Shown here: positions 50,082-59,397 of the stretch, piece by piece
Numbering within the stretch: the first letter of the stretch is position 1
Layout of the letters: the number at the start of each line of letters is the position of its first letter
Assembly (NCBI GenBank): GCA_900544845.1
Contig: UQWV01000003.1
Coordinates: forward strand, 1 to 61,861
DNA length: 61,861 nt
Direction of reading: 5' to 3'
Source: an uncultured Collinsella sp.
Lineage (GTDB): Bacteria; Actinomycetota; Coriobacteriia; Coriobacteriales; Coriobacteriaceae
Position numbers and translations under genes: made by a program
Notes under the pieces: model-generated
What the model saw: only the letters and a program-made list of their open reading frames with translations
Databases searched by the model: none
What the model was told of the DNA's origin: nothing

Positions 50082-52676
50082 CTACTTGTCGGCGGCTGCT
50101 TTCTTGGCAGTCGACTTCTTCGCGGTCGTCTTCTTGGCAGCAGTCTTCTTTGCCGCCGTCGTCTTCTTGGCCGCCGTCGTCTTCTTGGCCGTGCTCGCCT
50201 TGGTCGTGGTCTTGCGACCGCGGGCGGGCTTCTTCTCCTTGGTCGGGCAGTCCATGTTCACGCAGATGCGCCACGGGCCGCGCGCCGTGTTGACCACCAC
50301 GATGGGGGCGCCGCATTCGGGGCAAGTCTCACCCGTCGCCTCGAGCTTACCGCGCGCCGGCAGAGGATAGCTCACGCCGCAGTCATCGTAGTTGGTGCAG
50401 CGGATAAAGCGCTTGCCGCTCTTCTCGCTCTTGTGCGCGATCAGGTCGCCATGGCGTCCGGCCTCGGCGCACACCTTGCACTCGCCCACCTTAAGGTCAG
50501 GCTCGTAGTTGGTGGGGCACGTGGGGTTCACGCAAATCTCGAAGGCCTTCTGGCGGAACGGCTGGCACTTAATGCGCGGCGCGCCGCACTCGGGGCACAC
50601 GGCCGCCTCGCCCTCGAGCGGGCTTACCTTGACGCCGCTCGGCACCGGATAGGTCACGTCGCAGTCGGGCCAGCCCATGCAGCCGATAAAGCTACCGCGG
50701 GTCTTGGCGCTCGTCTTCATAACCAGATCCTTGCCGCACTTGGGGCAGGCACCCACGCGCGCATCGGCCGTGACGGCGTCGCTGATGGCGTCGCCGAGCT
50801 CCTGCGTATGTTTGAGCAGCTCGTCGAGCACACCGGCCAGCAGCGCGCGCGAGTGCGTCACGACATGCTCTTCGGTGTCCTCGCCGCGCTCGACGCGGGT
50901 CATGTCGCCGTCGAGCTCGCTGGTCATATCGGGGCTCGTGATGCGCGGGGCAAATTGCGTCAGCGCGTCGATGATGGCGATGCCCAGCTGGCTCGGCTCA
51001 ACGGGATCATTTTTGAGATAGCGCACGGCATACAGGCGCTCGATGATGCTCGCACGCGTAGACTTGGTACCCAGGCCGCGCTTTTCCATCTCCTGCACGA
51101 GCTTGCCCTGGCTGTAGCGCGCGGGCGGCTCGGTCTGCTTGGCCTCGAGTTTAATGTCGAACACGTCGACCGTATCGCCCTGCTCCAGCGGCGGCATCTG
51201 CTCATCGCGCTTAAGTCCATACGGATACGCCTCGCGGAAGCCCGGAGTCACGAGCACATCGCCCGAAGCCACGAACGGCTCACCGTTCACGTCGAGCTCG
51301 AGCTTGGTGTTCTCGATGGTCGCGGGACCCATAAGCGTCGCCAGGAAGCGGCGGGCGATGAGGTCGTAGAGCTTGCGCTGACCGCCGTCGAGCGTGGACG
51401 GATCGCCCTCGCCCGTGGGGTAGATAGGCGGGTGGTCGGTGGTCTCGACTTTACCGCGCGTGGGCTTCATGGGACCAGCGAGTACCTTTTTGCACACGGG
51501 CGCCAGCGCCGGGTTGATCTTTGCCAGGTCACTCACCACGGCGCCCAAATCGAGCGTCGCGGGATACACGGTGTTGTCGACACGCGGGTAGCTGATGAGG
51601 CCCGCCATGTAGAGAGACTCGGCGATGCGCATGGTACGCGCAGGCGAGATGCCCTCGGCTGCGGCGGCAGCCTGCAGCGAGGTGGTCGCAAACGGCGTGG
51701 GCGGCTGCTGCTTGCGCGAGCGCTTGGTCACCGCGGCGACGGTTGCCGTCGCGACGCCGTCAACATGGCCGTACGCCGTCTCAGCAGCATCCTTGTCGGT
51801 AAAGCGTGCCGTCTTGTGCGCAATCTTAAAGCGGTCATCCTCGGCAGCGCCCTGCGCAGCACCCATGCCGCGAATCTGCCAATAGTCCTCGGGCGCAAAC
51901 GCCATGCGCTCGCGCTCGCGCTCGACCACCAGGGCAAGCGTCGGCGTCTGCACGCGGCCGGCAGAGCGCACGTTACCAAAGCCGCCAAACTTGGCGAGCG
52001 TCAGGTAACGCGTGAGCACCGCACCCCAAATGAGGTCGATGTGCTGGCGGCTCTCGCCGGCGTCGGCCAGATTCTGGTCGAGCGAGACGAGATTATCGAA
52101 GGCCTGCGTGATCTCGGCCTTGGTAAACGAAGAGTACTGGGCGCGGGCGACCGGCAAGTCCGGCGCAACCTCGCGCACCTTGTTGAGGGCGTCCGAACCG
52201 ATCAGCTCGCCCTCGCGATCGAAGTCCGTGGCGATGATGACACTGTCGGACTTCTTAGCCAGGTTCTTGAGCGAGCGAATGAGCTCCTTCTCGGCCGGTA
52301 GCTTAATGACGGGCGCCCAGGTGAGGTAGGGCAGGCTCTCGAGCTTCCAGCCCTTGATGGAGATACCGTCGGCAAGAAACGGCTTACGCTTGGTGTCGTA
52401 GGGCGGACGAGCCAGGCCATCGGGCATGTCGGCCGGCAGCATCTCGCCGTCCTCGGTCACCGAATACCAACCCAGCTTTTTATCGAACAGCACGCTGTCG
52501 CAAAAATCGGGCGCAAGGATGTGACCGGCGAGACCGATCGTCACACACTCCTCGCCCTTCCACTCAAAACGGTAGATGGCGGTGTTGTACACCTTGTCCT
52601 TTTTGGGTTTGCCCGTGGACAGACGCTCGGCGATCTGACGCGCGGCGTCGTTTTTCTCGGCGATGATGAGCTTCAA
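50082..52676 (-). CDS. topA: DNA topoisomerase I (type IA)
   Basis: An 864-residue type IA topoisomerase. The TOPRIM domain starts MKLIIAEKNDAARQIA and has IIATDFDREGELIG; the active-site Tyr is in LISYPRVDNTVYP. Four C-terminal zinc-finger repeats (CPKCGKDLVMK, CPECGAPRIKC, CKVCAEAG and CPECGAPIVV groups) follow, then a Lys/Ala/Thr-rich tail of repeated KKTTA units (about 820-864), as in actinobacterial TopA where the basic tail aids processivity. The start is TTG with GGAG six bases ahead. It relaxes negative supercoils. Confidence 0.92.
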   Translation of the reverse strand: MKLIIAEKNDAARQIAERLSTGKPKKDKVYNTAIYRFEWKGEECVTIGLAGHILAPDFCDSVLFDKKLGWYSVTEDGEMLPADMPDGLARPPYDTKRKPFLADGISIKGWKLESLPYLTWAPVIKLPAEKELIRSLKNLAKKSDSVIIATDFDREGELIGSDALNKVREVAPDLPVARAQYSSFTKAEITQAFDNLVSLDQNLADAGESRQHIDLIWGAVLTRYLTLAKFGGFGNVRSAGRVQTPTLALVVERERERMAFAPEDYWQIRGMGAAQGAAEDDRFKIAHKTARFTDKDAAETAYGHVDGVATATVAAVTKRSRKQQPPTPFATTSLQAAAAAEGISPARTMRIAESLYMAGLISYPRVDNTVYPATLDLGAVVSDLAKINPALAPVCKKVLAGPMKPTRGKVETTDHPPIYPTGEGDPSTLDGGQRKLYDLIARRFLATLMGPATIENTKLELDVNGEPFVASGDVLVTPGFREAYPYGLKRDEQMPPLEQGDTVDVFDIKLEAKQTEPPARYSQGKLVQEMEKRGLGTKSTRASIIERLYAVRYLKNDPVEPSQLGIAIIDALTQFAPRITSPDMTSELDGDMTRVERGEDTEEHVVTHSRALLAGVLDELLKHTQELGDAISDAVTADARVGACPKCGKDLVMKTSAKTRGSFIGCMGWPDCDVTYPVPSGVKVSPLEGEAAVCPECGAPRIKCQPFRQKAFEICVNPTCPTNYEPDLKVGECKVCAEAGRHGDLIAHKSEKSGKRFIRCTNYDDCGVSYPLPARGKLEATGETCPECGAPIVVVNTARGPWRICVNMDCPTKEKKPARGRKTTTKASTAKKTTAAKKTTAAKKTAAKKTTAKKSTAKKAAADK

Positions 52677-52730
52677 AAGAGGCTCCTATCTCGTGTCTCT
52701 GCGGCTACGCCCGCCCGTATGGCGGCCGAT

Positions 52731-53414
52731 TTACGCCCTTGCTTGCTCGATCTGCCCGATGAGCCAATCGCACCAGGCATCCATGCCCTCGCCCTTGCGC
52801 GCGCTCACGGCAAACCGCGGCGCCTGCGGATTGAGGTCATCGAGTGTCCTAGTATACCTATCCATGTCAAAATCGAAAGCCGGGGCCACGTCGACCTTAT
52901 TGAGCAGCTGCGCGCCGGCGTGCTGGAAGATGCCCGGGTACTTGATGGGCTTGTCGTCGCCCTCGGGCACCGAGAGAATCATGATGGACAGGTTCTCGCC
53001 CAGGTCAAAGTCGACCGGGCAGACCAGGTTGCCCACGTTTTCGATAAAGATGACGTCGATATTTTGAAGACCCACCGCCTGGTCGAACGCGTCAACGGCC
53101 TCCATGATCATGTTGCCCTCGAGGTGGCACAGGCCACCCGTGTTGATCTGGATGGCGGGCATGCCGGCTTCCTTCATGGTGATGGCGTCGACATCCGAGG
53201 CAATATCGCCCTCGATGACGGCACAGCGCAGGCCAGCCTTGTCGCGCAGGCGCTCGTTGGTGCCCAGGATCGTGGTGGTCTTGCCCGAACCGGGGCTCGA
53301 CAGCACATTGATCACATAGGTGTTTGTCTCTTTAAATCGCTGTCGCAGCTGATCTGCCAGGCGCTCGTTGCGCGACAGAATCGGCGACGCGATATCAATC
53401 GTTTTCTCAGCCAT
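52731..53414 (-). CDS. hypB: Hydrogenase nickel incorporation GTPase
   Basis: A 227-residue HypB. The P-loop is VLSSPGSGKTTTI; VIEGDIASDVDA, INTGGLCHLEG and IENVGNLVCPVDFDLGE with its metal-ligand-type Cys are conserved. An N-terminal His-rich nickel store is absent. AAGGAG precedes the ATG at 53414. With hypA it delivers Ni to [NiFe]-hydrogenase; the hydrogenase itself is not in the window. Confidence 0.93.
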   Translation of the reverse strand: MAEKTIDIASPILSRNERLADQLRQRFKETNTYVINVLSSPGSGKTTTILGTNERLRDKAGLRCAVIEGDIASDVDAITMKEAGMPAIQINTGGLCHLEGNMIMEAVDAFDQAVGLQNIDVIFIENVGNLVCPVDFDLGENLSIMILSVPEGDDKPIKYPGIFQHAGAQLLNKVDVAPAFDFDMDRYTRTLDDLNPQAPRFAVSARKGEGMDAWCDWLIGQIEQARA

Positions 53415-53469
53415 ACTCGGCACTCCTTACTTTGGCCCCTTTATACCCCATCACCAGATGGCTAGCGGG

Positions 53470-53826
53470 CTAATCGTCGGGGGTTTCGATTTCGATACTT
53501 GCGATGTCGAGCTCGCGGCCGTGCAGCAGACGCACGTTGGCGCCGCCACATTGGGGACAGCGGCAATGGAAGCGATCGTGCTCAAAGACCTCCCCGCAGT
53601 CCAGACACTCGCTTTGTGGATGGACTTCCTCCACGGCAAGCTCGCAGCCTCGCGTGAGCGGGTCCTCATCGCGAAATGTCTCCCACGCAAAGTCGAGCGC
53701 CTCGCGCACAACTTCGGTCATATCCCCGATACGCAGCGTTACCAAAACGGCGCGCGAGGCCCCCGCCCCACGCGCCGCGCGAATCACTGTATCGAGTATG
53801 CCGTTGACAATGCCAACCTCGTGCAT
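53470..53826 (-). CDS. hypA: Hydrogenase nickel incorporation protein HypA
   Basis: A 118-residue HypA. The nickel-binding N-terminus MHEVGIVNGILD with His2 and the zinc site CLDCGEVFEH ... CPQCG are intact. GAGGAG precedes the ATG. It lies between tatC and hypB on the same strand, and its link with Tat genes makes sense because hydrogenase small subunits are Tat substrates. Confidence 0.93.
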   Translation of the reverse strand: MHEVGIVNGILDTVIRAARGAGASRAVLVTLRIGDMTEVVREALDFAWETFRDEDPLTRGCELAVEEVHPQSECLDCGEVFEHDRFHCRCPQCGGANVRLLHGRELDIASIEIETPDD

Positions 53827-53832
53827 ACCGAT

Positions 53833-54624
53833 TTACTCCTCGTCGTCCTCATCGTCCGAGAACAGGTCCAGACGGCTCACAAACAAGCCCTCCTTGCCCT
53901 CGCGCGCGGTAATGACCACGCGGGCAATGGCGAGCGAAATCTCGTAGAGCGAGAGCAGGGCACCATACATGAGGCCCAGCGTAACGGGCGAGCCGTCGGG
54001 CGTAATCACAGCCGAGCCCACAAGCAGGCCCACGTACACGTAGCGCCAGGCGCCGCGGAAGGCCGCGTAGGACACGATGTGGAAGACGGACAGGTAGAAG
54101 ATGATGAGCGGCAGCTCAAACGCCACACCAAAGCCGATCATAAAGAGCAGCTCCATGTTGACGTAGTTCTCCAGGTCGGGCAGCGCGGTTGCGACGGCAG
54201 AGGTCTCGCCGATGAGCCACTCAAAGCCTGCCGGGATAATGATGAAGTAGCAAAAGATTGCGCCCAGGAAGAACAGCACCGTCGAGGCGAGCACCGTAGG
54301 CACAACCCACTTGCGCTCGTTGGGACGCAGTGCCGGCAGGAAAAATGCCAGAATCTGCCAGATGATCATGGGCGTGCACATGACCACGGCCATCTTGATG
54401 GCCAGCGAGAAGCGCAGGCCAAAGCCGCCGAGCGTGGTGGTGATGTAGAACTTACCGTCCGGCACAAAGGAGCGGATGGGGTCTTCCAGGATGTCGAGCA
54501 CCACGGGCGTGGCGAAATACAGCACGATGGCGGCGGCAAACACCGACACGACCACGATAGTCAGGCGGCGACGGAGCTCTCCCAGGTGATCGAAGAGCGG
54601 CATGCGCGCAGGTCCGATAGGCAT
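53833..54624 (-). CDS. tatC: Sec-independent translocase TatC
   Basis: A 263-residue TatC with the N-terminal MPLFDHLGELRRRL motif, FALSxxxF-like membrane spans and six predicted spans, the conserved Glu near the first cap (HLGELRRR). An acidic tail (FSDDEDDEE) closes it. Start shares a base with the tatA stop (TAATG). Confidence 0.92.
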   Translation of the reverse strand: MPIGPARMPLFDHLGELRRRLTIVVVSVFAAAIVLYFATPVVLDILEDPIRSFVPDGKFYITTTLGGFGLRFSLAIKMAVVMCTPMIIWQILAFFLPALRPNERKWVVPTVLASTVLFFLGAIFCYFIIIPAGFEWLIGETSAVATALPDLENYVNMELLFMIGFGVAFELPLIIFYLSVFHIVSYAAFRGAWRYVYVGLLVGSAVITPDGSPVTLGLMYGALLSLYEISLAIARVVITAREGKEGLFVSRLDLFSDDEDDEE

Positions 54625-55211
54625 TACTCATCGCCTCCCTTCGAGGCGTCGGCGGTGGCAGCCTCGTCCTCGGCCTCGAGCTCGCGAGCGAGCTGGTCGA
54701 CGACGGCCTTGCGCTTGCGGGGACGACGGGCGTAGAGGTCAGCCGTCGTGGGCTCTGCCGGCTCGGGCTCGGACTCTGGCTCTGCAGCAGGCTCGGGCTC
54801 GACGACAGGCTCGGCGGCAGCGGCAGGCTCGGCGCCCTCGGCCTCGGACTCCTCAGCAGCACCCTCGCCCTCGGCGGCAGCCTCGCTCGCGGCCTTCTCG
54901 GCGGCAAGGCGGGCACGGCGCTCGGCAAAGGTCTCCTTCTTGGCGGGCGCTGCCGTCTCGGCGGCATCCTTGTCCGCATCGGAATCGTCATCGACGGCAG
55001 TCTTCTTGGGCTTGACCGGTGCCGAAGCGGCCTCACTTACCGGATCGATAATCTCAGACTGAACAACGGCCGTCATCTTTTCCTGCGTCTCGCGGAACTG
55101 ACGGATGGCACGGCCGATCGTGCGGCCCATCTGTGGGAGCTTATCCGGGCCAAACAGCAAAAAGCCGAAGACCACGATGATCGCGAGCTCACCCTCTCCA
55201 ATACCAAACAC
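54624..55211 (-). CDS. TatA/TatB-type translocase subunit with long acidic tail
   Basis: A 195-residue protein. Start is a GTG at 55211 with GGAGG five bases ahead; an upstream in-frame ATG lacks a ribosome site. A short membrane helix (about 7-20, GELAIIVVFGFLLFGPDKLPQ) and amphipathic helix (GRTIGRAIRQFRETQEKM) are typical of TatA/B. Residues about 65-160 are an Ala/Glu/Pro-rich acidic tail, far longer than in E. coli TatA. It is translationally coupled to tatC. Confidence 0.85.
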   Translation of the reverse strand: MFGIGEGELAIIVVFGFLLFGPDKLPQMGRTIGRAIRQFRETQEKMTAVVQSEIIDPVSEAASAPVKPKKTAVDDDSDADKDAAETAAPAKKETFAERRARLAAEKAASEAAAEGEGAAEESEAEGAEPAAAAEPVVEPEPAAEPESEPEPAEPTTADLYARRPRKRKAVVDQLARELEAEDEAATADASKGGDE

Positions 55212-55364
55212 ACATACCTCCAAGGCTCGATGTGAGTCGAGCCCGCACCGCGCCATTCGGCCGGAACTCGTCTATTCATTCGGTCAAGTATAGCGCCCGG
55301 ACGCCAAAACGTCCGAGCGCATCACAAACATATGCCAAACGGCACGCCCTTTTGGGCGCAAAGA

Positions 55365-55679
55365 TTATGCAGCGGTGATCGAAATCTCCTGGTCGACACC
55401 CAACAGCTGAACCACGCGCATCACCGGGGGCTGCACATTGGTGCAGCTAAAGCGCTTGCCGTGGTCGACCGCGTGGTGTGCGGCGCCCACGAGCACGCCA
55501 ATGCCCGTTGAATCGATGTAGCTCACCTGGGCAAAATCGAGCTCAACGGACTCAGTGGGCTGCTCGAGCGCCAGGTCGATGGCATTGCGCAGGCTATCGG
55601 CGTTAGAGATATCGATCTCGCCGGTTACCTTAATGGTGTAGAGCTCTGGCGTGGGGTTGGTGGAAATACCCAAATCCAT
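55365..55679 (-). CDS. STAS-domain anti-sigma factor antagonist
   Basis: A 104-residue single STAS domain of the SpoIIAA/RsbV type: VTGEIDISNADSLRNAI at the start and the phosphorylatable-Ser motif VSYIDSTGIGVLVGA in the middle. It would antagonise an anti-sigma kinase, but none is adjacent. AAGGAG precedes the ATG. Confidence 0.85.
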   Translation of the reverse strand: MDLGISTNPTPELYTIKVTGEIDISNADSLRNAIDLALEQPTESVELDFAQVSYIDSTGIGVLVGAAHHAVDHGKRFSCTNVQPPVMRVVQLLGVDQEISITAA

Positions 55680-55730
55680 GTATATGCTCCTTTACGTATC
55701 GAAGGTGCGGATAGTACGGGAAGCCGCGCG

Positions 55731-57035
55731 TTAGGCGCGCTCGGCACGCGCGAGCTCGGCAGCGACAAGCTTAACGGCCAGCACCAGCACATCGAGCGCG
55801 GCCTCCAGGTCCTCGACCGTGGGATAGCTCGGCGCGATGCGGATGTTGGTATCGCGCGGGTCCTTGCCATAGGGCCAGGTAGCACCGGCCGGCGTGAGCT
55901 TGACGCCCAGGTCGGCGCAGAGCGCGGCGACCTTTTGGGCCGAGCCCTCGGGACCATCGAAGCTTACAAAGTAGCCGCCGCGGGGATGCGTCCAGGTGGC
56001 GCAGCCCGTGTCGCCCAAGCCCTCGGTGAGCTTGCGCTCGACGGCCTCAAAGCGCGGGCGCAAGAACTCGGCATGCTTTTTCATGTGCTCCTTGACCGCC
56101 TCGATGGTGGGAAGGAAGCGCACGTGACGCAGCTGGTTGAGCTTGTCGGCGCTGATGAGGCCGGCCTTCAGGCGCTTGGAGAACTCGGCGATGACCGCGG
56201 GGCTCGCACCGATAAAGCCGATACCGGCGCCCGGGAAGGTGATCTTGGACGTCGAGGCGAAGGCCACCACGCGATCCTCGGTGCCCGCCGCGCGAGCGAG
56301 GTCGAAGATATTGGCGAGCTCGTCGGTCTCGTCGTACAGGTCGTGCACGCAGTAGGCGTTGTCCCAGAAGATGCGGAAATCGGGCGCGGCCGTGGGCATC
56401 TCGACCAGGCGACGCACGGTGTCCTCGCTAAAGGTAATGCCCGTGGGGTTGGAATACTTGGGCACGCACCAGATACCCTTGATGGAGTCGTCGGCGGCAA
56501 CCAGGCGCTCGACCTCGTCCATGTCGGGGCCGTTGTCGGTCATCGCGACGGGGACGTTCTCGATACCCAGATCGGCGGTGATGCCAAAGTGGCGGTCGTA
56601 GCCGGGAACGGGGCACAGGAACTTGACCTTCTTGCCGTCGTGCGCGGCCTCATAAGCCTCCCAGGGCTCGCTGCCGCACGAGCCGCAACGCCAGAACATA
56701 CCGGCAATATCGTGCTCGATCAGCAAGCTCGACGAACCCAGCACGAGCGTCTGCTCGGCGGGGCAACCCAGGAACTCCCCCGCCAGCTTGCGTGCCGAGG
56801 GAATGCCCTCAAAGCAGCCGTAGTTGGAGCAGTCGACATTGCCGTCGTGCAGATCGGCATCGGCATTGAGGATATCGAGCATGGGTCGAGAGATGTCCAC
56901 CTGGGAGGGCGACGGCTTGCCGCGGGCCATGTCGAGCGCCAGGCCCTTGGCCTTGACCTCGGCGACCTCGGCTTTGAGCGCCTCGATGGCGGCATCGAGT
57001 TCGGTGGTTTCCATCTTCTGGTAGATCGTCTGCAT
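55731..57035 (-). CDS. Aminotransferase (class I/II, aspartate-aminotransferase-like)
   Basis: A 434-residue PLP enzyme. Signatures are LALDMARGKPSPSQVDIS, YGCFEGIPSARKLAGEFLG, VPGYDRHFG, WCVPKYSNPTGITFS, FWDNAYCVHDLYD (PLP-binding Asp/Tyr) and the Schiff-base Lys in FASTSKITFPGAGIGF. It fits the MocR-type aspartate aminotransferase subfamily (PF12897-like). AAAGG precedes the ATG. Substrate pair Asp/2-oxoglutarate is inferred. Confidence 0.85.
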   Translation of the reverse strand: MQTIYQKMETTELDAAIEALKAEVAEVKAKGLALDMARGKPSPSQVDISRPMLDILNADADLHDGNVDCSNYGCFEGIPSARKLAGEFLGCPAEQTLVLGSSSLLIEHDIAGMFWRCGSCGSEPWEAYEAAHDGKKVKFLCPVPGYDRHFGITADLGIENVPVAMTDNGPDMDEVERLVAADDSIKGIWCVPKYSNPTGITFSEDTVRRLVEMPTAAPDFRIFWDNAYCVHDLYDETDELANIFDLARAAGTEDRVVAFASTSKITFPGAGIGFIGASPAVIAEFSKRLKAGLISADKLNQLRHVRFLPTIEAVKEHMKKHAEFLRPRFEAVERKLTEGLGDTGCATWTHPRGGYFVSFDGPEGSAQKVAALCADLGVKLTPAGATWPYGKDPRDTNIRIAPSYPTVEDLEAALDVLVLAVKLVAAELARAERA

Positions 57036-57184
57036 GGGTGCGACCTTTCACGAAGCGGTACGTTGCAATTCTTCTAAGTATAGACCGCCACCGTCGCAAC
57101 GTTATGAAGCCGTGATAGATTAAGTCCATCGCAATGAATTACGAATCGCCGCGCATGCCGGCATGAAGCGCCCAAGGAGGCACT

Positions 57185-57439
57185 ATGGAGTACGGATCGT
57201 TCCAGGCCGAGGAATTCGGCGACCTTCAGCGCCTAGTCGACGGACTGTTTTACGACCGCCACGCCATCGACCGCCTGGATCTGATCGTACAGGCCGAAAT
57301 CTTGGACCTGGCACCCGATCTCATGGAAATCGTCAACCTGCTACCGCCCGGCTATTACGACCGCCAGTCACTTTGCGACCAGCTCAACTCCGCCTTGGCC
57401 GCCCACGGCTGGGGCGCCATCTACGGCACCGTGGAATAA
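57185..57439 (+). CDS. Small conserved-looking protein of unknown function
   Basis: An 84-residue acidic protein with AAGGAGG six bases ahead of the ATG, so translation is credible despite the small size. The sequence (FGDLQRLVDGLFYDRHAIDR ... EIVNLLPPGYYDRQSLCDQL) has no recognised domain; predicted mostly helical. Its neighbours on either side are on the opposite strand. Confidence 0.7.
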   Translation: MEYGSFQAEEFGDLQRLVDGLFYDRHAIDRLDLIVQAEILDLAPDLMEIVNLLPPGYYDRQSLCDQLNSALAAHGWGAIYGTVE

Positions 57440-57454
57440 GCCTAGTCATTGGGG

Positions 57455-57690
57455 CCTGTGGTCAAAAAATAGCAAATATGAGTACTGTTACTTTTTTAGT
57501 AACAGCGATTTTGAATTAAAAAGGCCAGTCTTGGCCTTTTGTGTCCGGTTTTGGAAGGATGCATCAGCATTTTTCGTCCAGCCACGCAATCGTTAATGCA
57601 CAGACAGAATAGATTTGTACATTATTTTTCGCGCCTAAAATGAAACGCCGTTTGTGACAGTACTCACAAACGGCGTTTTTTGGCCACTGG
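57455..57690. mobile_element. MITE-like element E2 with terminal inverted repeats
   Basis: The left end CTGTGGTCAAAAAATAGCAA continuing to GAGTACTGTTAC (to about 57492) and the right end, read inverted, CAGTGGCCAAAAAACG and GTGAGTACTGTCAC, are imperfect inverted repeats. A second hairpin with arms AAACGCCGTTTGTGA / TCACAAACGGCGTTT occupies about 57640-57676. The interior includes a terminator-like hairpin (57518-57540). It abuts a TAGTCATTGGGG fragment of the variable-arm family on its left. Confidence 0.7.
57518..57540 (+). terminator. Hairpin able to terminate the 57185 gene
   Basis: AAAAAGGCCA-GTC-TTGGCCTTTT, with T run, within element E2 and 80 bp past the small gene. Confidence 0.6.
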
Positions 57691-57771
57691 GGTGTCCGGC
57701 AGGTGGCAAGTACCACTCAAAACCGCGTTTTACACGCGCTCGAGCAGGCTCTGGCGTCTGTTTCTACGCGC

Positions 57772-59130
57772 CTACTCGTTCTTGGGCGCGGGGTGCTTGC
57801 AGACCACGCTCATGTAGATCATGCCGAGCACGGCAGCGGTGACCGAACCGGCAAGGATGGCGGCCTTGGCGGCCAGGACCTCAAACTGAGCCGTCGGGAA
57901 GGCAAGGCCACTGATGAGGATCGACATGGTAAAGCCGATACCGCCCAGAATGCCCACACCGGCAATCATGTGCCAGTTGACATTGTGCGGCAGCTCGCAG
58001 ACCCTAAACTTAACCAGGGCAAACGTCATGCCAAAGATGCCGATCGGCTTGCCCAGCAGCATGCCAAAGTACACGCCGAGCGTCACCGGGTCGGTGAGCA
58101 GCGTGCTCATGTCCACGCCCACTAGGCGAACCTGTGCGTTCACGAACGCAAAGATCGGCAGAATCACGAAGTTGACCGGCGTGGAGATCAGACGCTCCAT
58201 GCGGATGAGCGGCGGGGTCACGCGGTGCATGACGCGCTCGACCCTGGTGGTCGAGACGGTAAAGTCATGCTGGCCCAGGATGTGCGCCTCGTCGTCGTAG
58301 CGGTCGTCGAGCAACGGCAGGCACTCGCCCAGCCAGTCGGTCAGACTATCGAGCTTGACGCCGCACTTGGCCGGAATGGTGAAGGCCAGGATGACGCCAG
58401 CAAGCGTGGCATGCACGCCGCTCTTGAACATGCAGAACCACAGCAGCAGGCCCAGTACCGAATACGGGGCAAGGCGGTAATGCTGCGTCTTGTTGAGCCA
58501 CACGAGCGCGCAGGTCACAAGCGCGGCGGCGCCCAACCAAAACGGATTGGGGCTCTGGCCGTAGAAGATGGCGATGGCGGCGATGGAAATGAGGTCGTCG
58601 GCGATGGCGAGCGTCGAGAAGAACACGCGCACGCCGTTGGGCACGCGATTGCCCAAAAGCGACAGCACGCCCAGCGCAAAGGCAATATCGGTTGCCATGG
58701 GAATGGCCCAGCCGTTGTGCGCGCCGGCATGGTTAAAGATCAGATAGATGCAGGCGGGAACGACGACGCCGCCCACGGCCGCCAGCATGGGAAGCATAGC
58801 CTGGCGCGGGTTTTTGAGCTCGCCAACTGTCATCTCGTACTTGAGCTCAATGCCCACCAACAAAAAGAAAATCGCCATGAGGAAGTCGTTGACGAATAGC
58901 TCAACGGTGAGACCGGCCGTAAGGTTGCCCAGACCCACATACAGCGGGGTCTCCAAAAAGTGATGGATGGCCTCATAGGCATCGGTGTTGGCGCAAATGA
59001 CGGCGGCGATGGCGGCGAAGACCATGACGGCGGCGGAAATCGTGCCGTTCTCGGTGATGCGCTCCCAAATGTCGTGGCGCTCAAAACGCTTGCGCTCACG
59101 GACGTTGAACAGCTGCTCGGGTGCTGCCAT
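57772..59130 (-). CDS. nhaA: Na+/H+ antiporter NhaA
   Basis: A 452-residue membrane antiporter of NhaA type, exporting Na+ in exchange for H+. Signatures are NDFLMAIFFLLVGIELKYEM, AIPMATDIAFALGVLSLLG (with the ion-binding AspAsp region following as IADDLISI) and GMLLGKPIGIFG. An acidic loop (VSTTRVERVMHRV region) precedes a late span. AAAGGAG precedes the ATG. It is monocistronic. Confidence 0.93.
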   Translation of the reverse strand: MAAPEQLFNVRERKRFERHDIWERITENGTISAAVMVFAAIAAVICANTDAYEAIHHFLETPLYVGLGNLTAGLTVELFVNDFLMAIFFLLVGIELKYEMTVGELKNPRQAMLPMLAAVGGVVVPACIYLIFNHAGAHNGWAIPMATDIAFALGVLSLLGNRVPNGVRVFFSTLAIADDLISIAAIAIFYGQSPNPFWLGAAALVTCALVWLNKTQHYRLAPYSVLGLLLWFCMFKSGVHATLAGVILAFTIPAKCGVKLDSLTDWLGECLPLLDDRYDDEAHILGQHDFTVSTTRVERVMHRVTPPLIRMERLISTPVNFVILPIFAFVNAQVRLVGVDMSTLLTDPVTLGVYFGMLLGKPIGIFGMTFALVKFRVCELPHNVNWHMIAGVGILGGIGFTMSILISGLAFPTAQFEVLAAKAAILAGSVTAAVLGMIYMSVVCKHPAPKNE

Positions 59131-59336
59131 GGGCGGCTCCTTTCACGGGAAAGCTCCCGTCTTAAAAAAGCACGGCCCGCCCAAGTGGCGGCGCCGCGCT
59201 CTAACGTATTACGCTTGCATCTAGCCTACCCTGCACGACAAGCGCGCAAGCGTGGCCGAAAAGCGGAACCACAGGTTGAACATTATTTGCTCAACGGCAC
59301 GGGCACGCCTGTCCAAGAGACGACGCGGCGACGTGC

Positions 59337-59378
59337 ACAAAAAACGACCGGAGCGCGGGGCGTCCGCGATCCGGTCGT
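59337..59378 (-). terminator. Terminator of ppaC
   Basis: ACGACCGGA / TCCGGTCGT arms with an inner GCGCGG / CCGCG-type pairing are followed on the minus strand by TTTTTTGTG. Confidence 0.8.
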
Positions 59379-59397
59379 GGCGTTTGGTCAACTAAAC

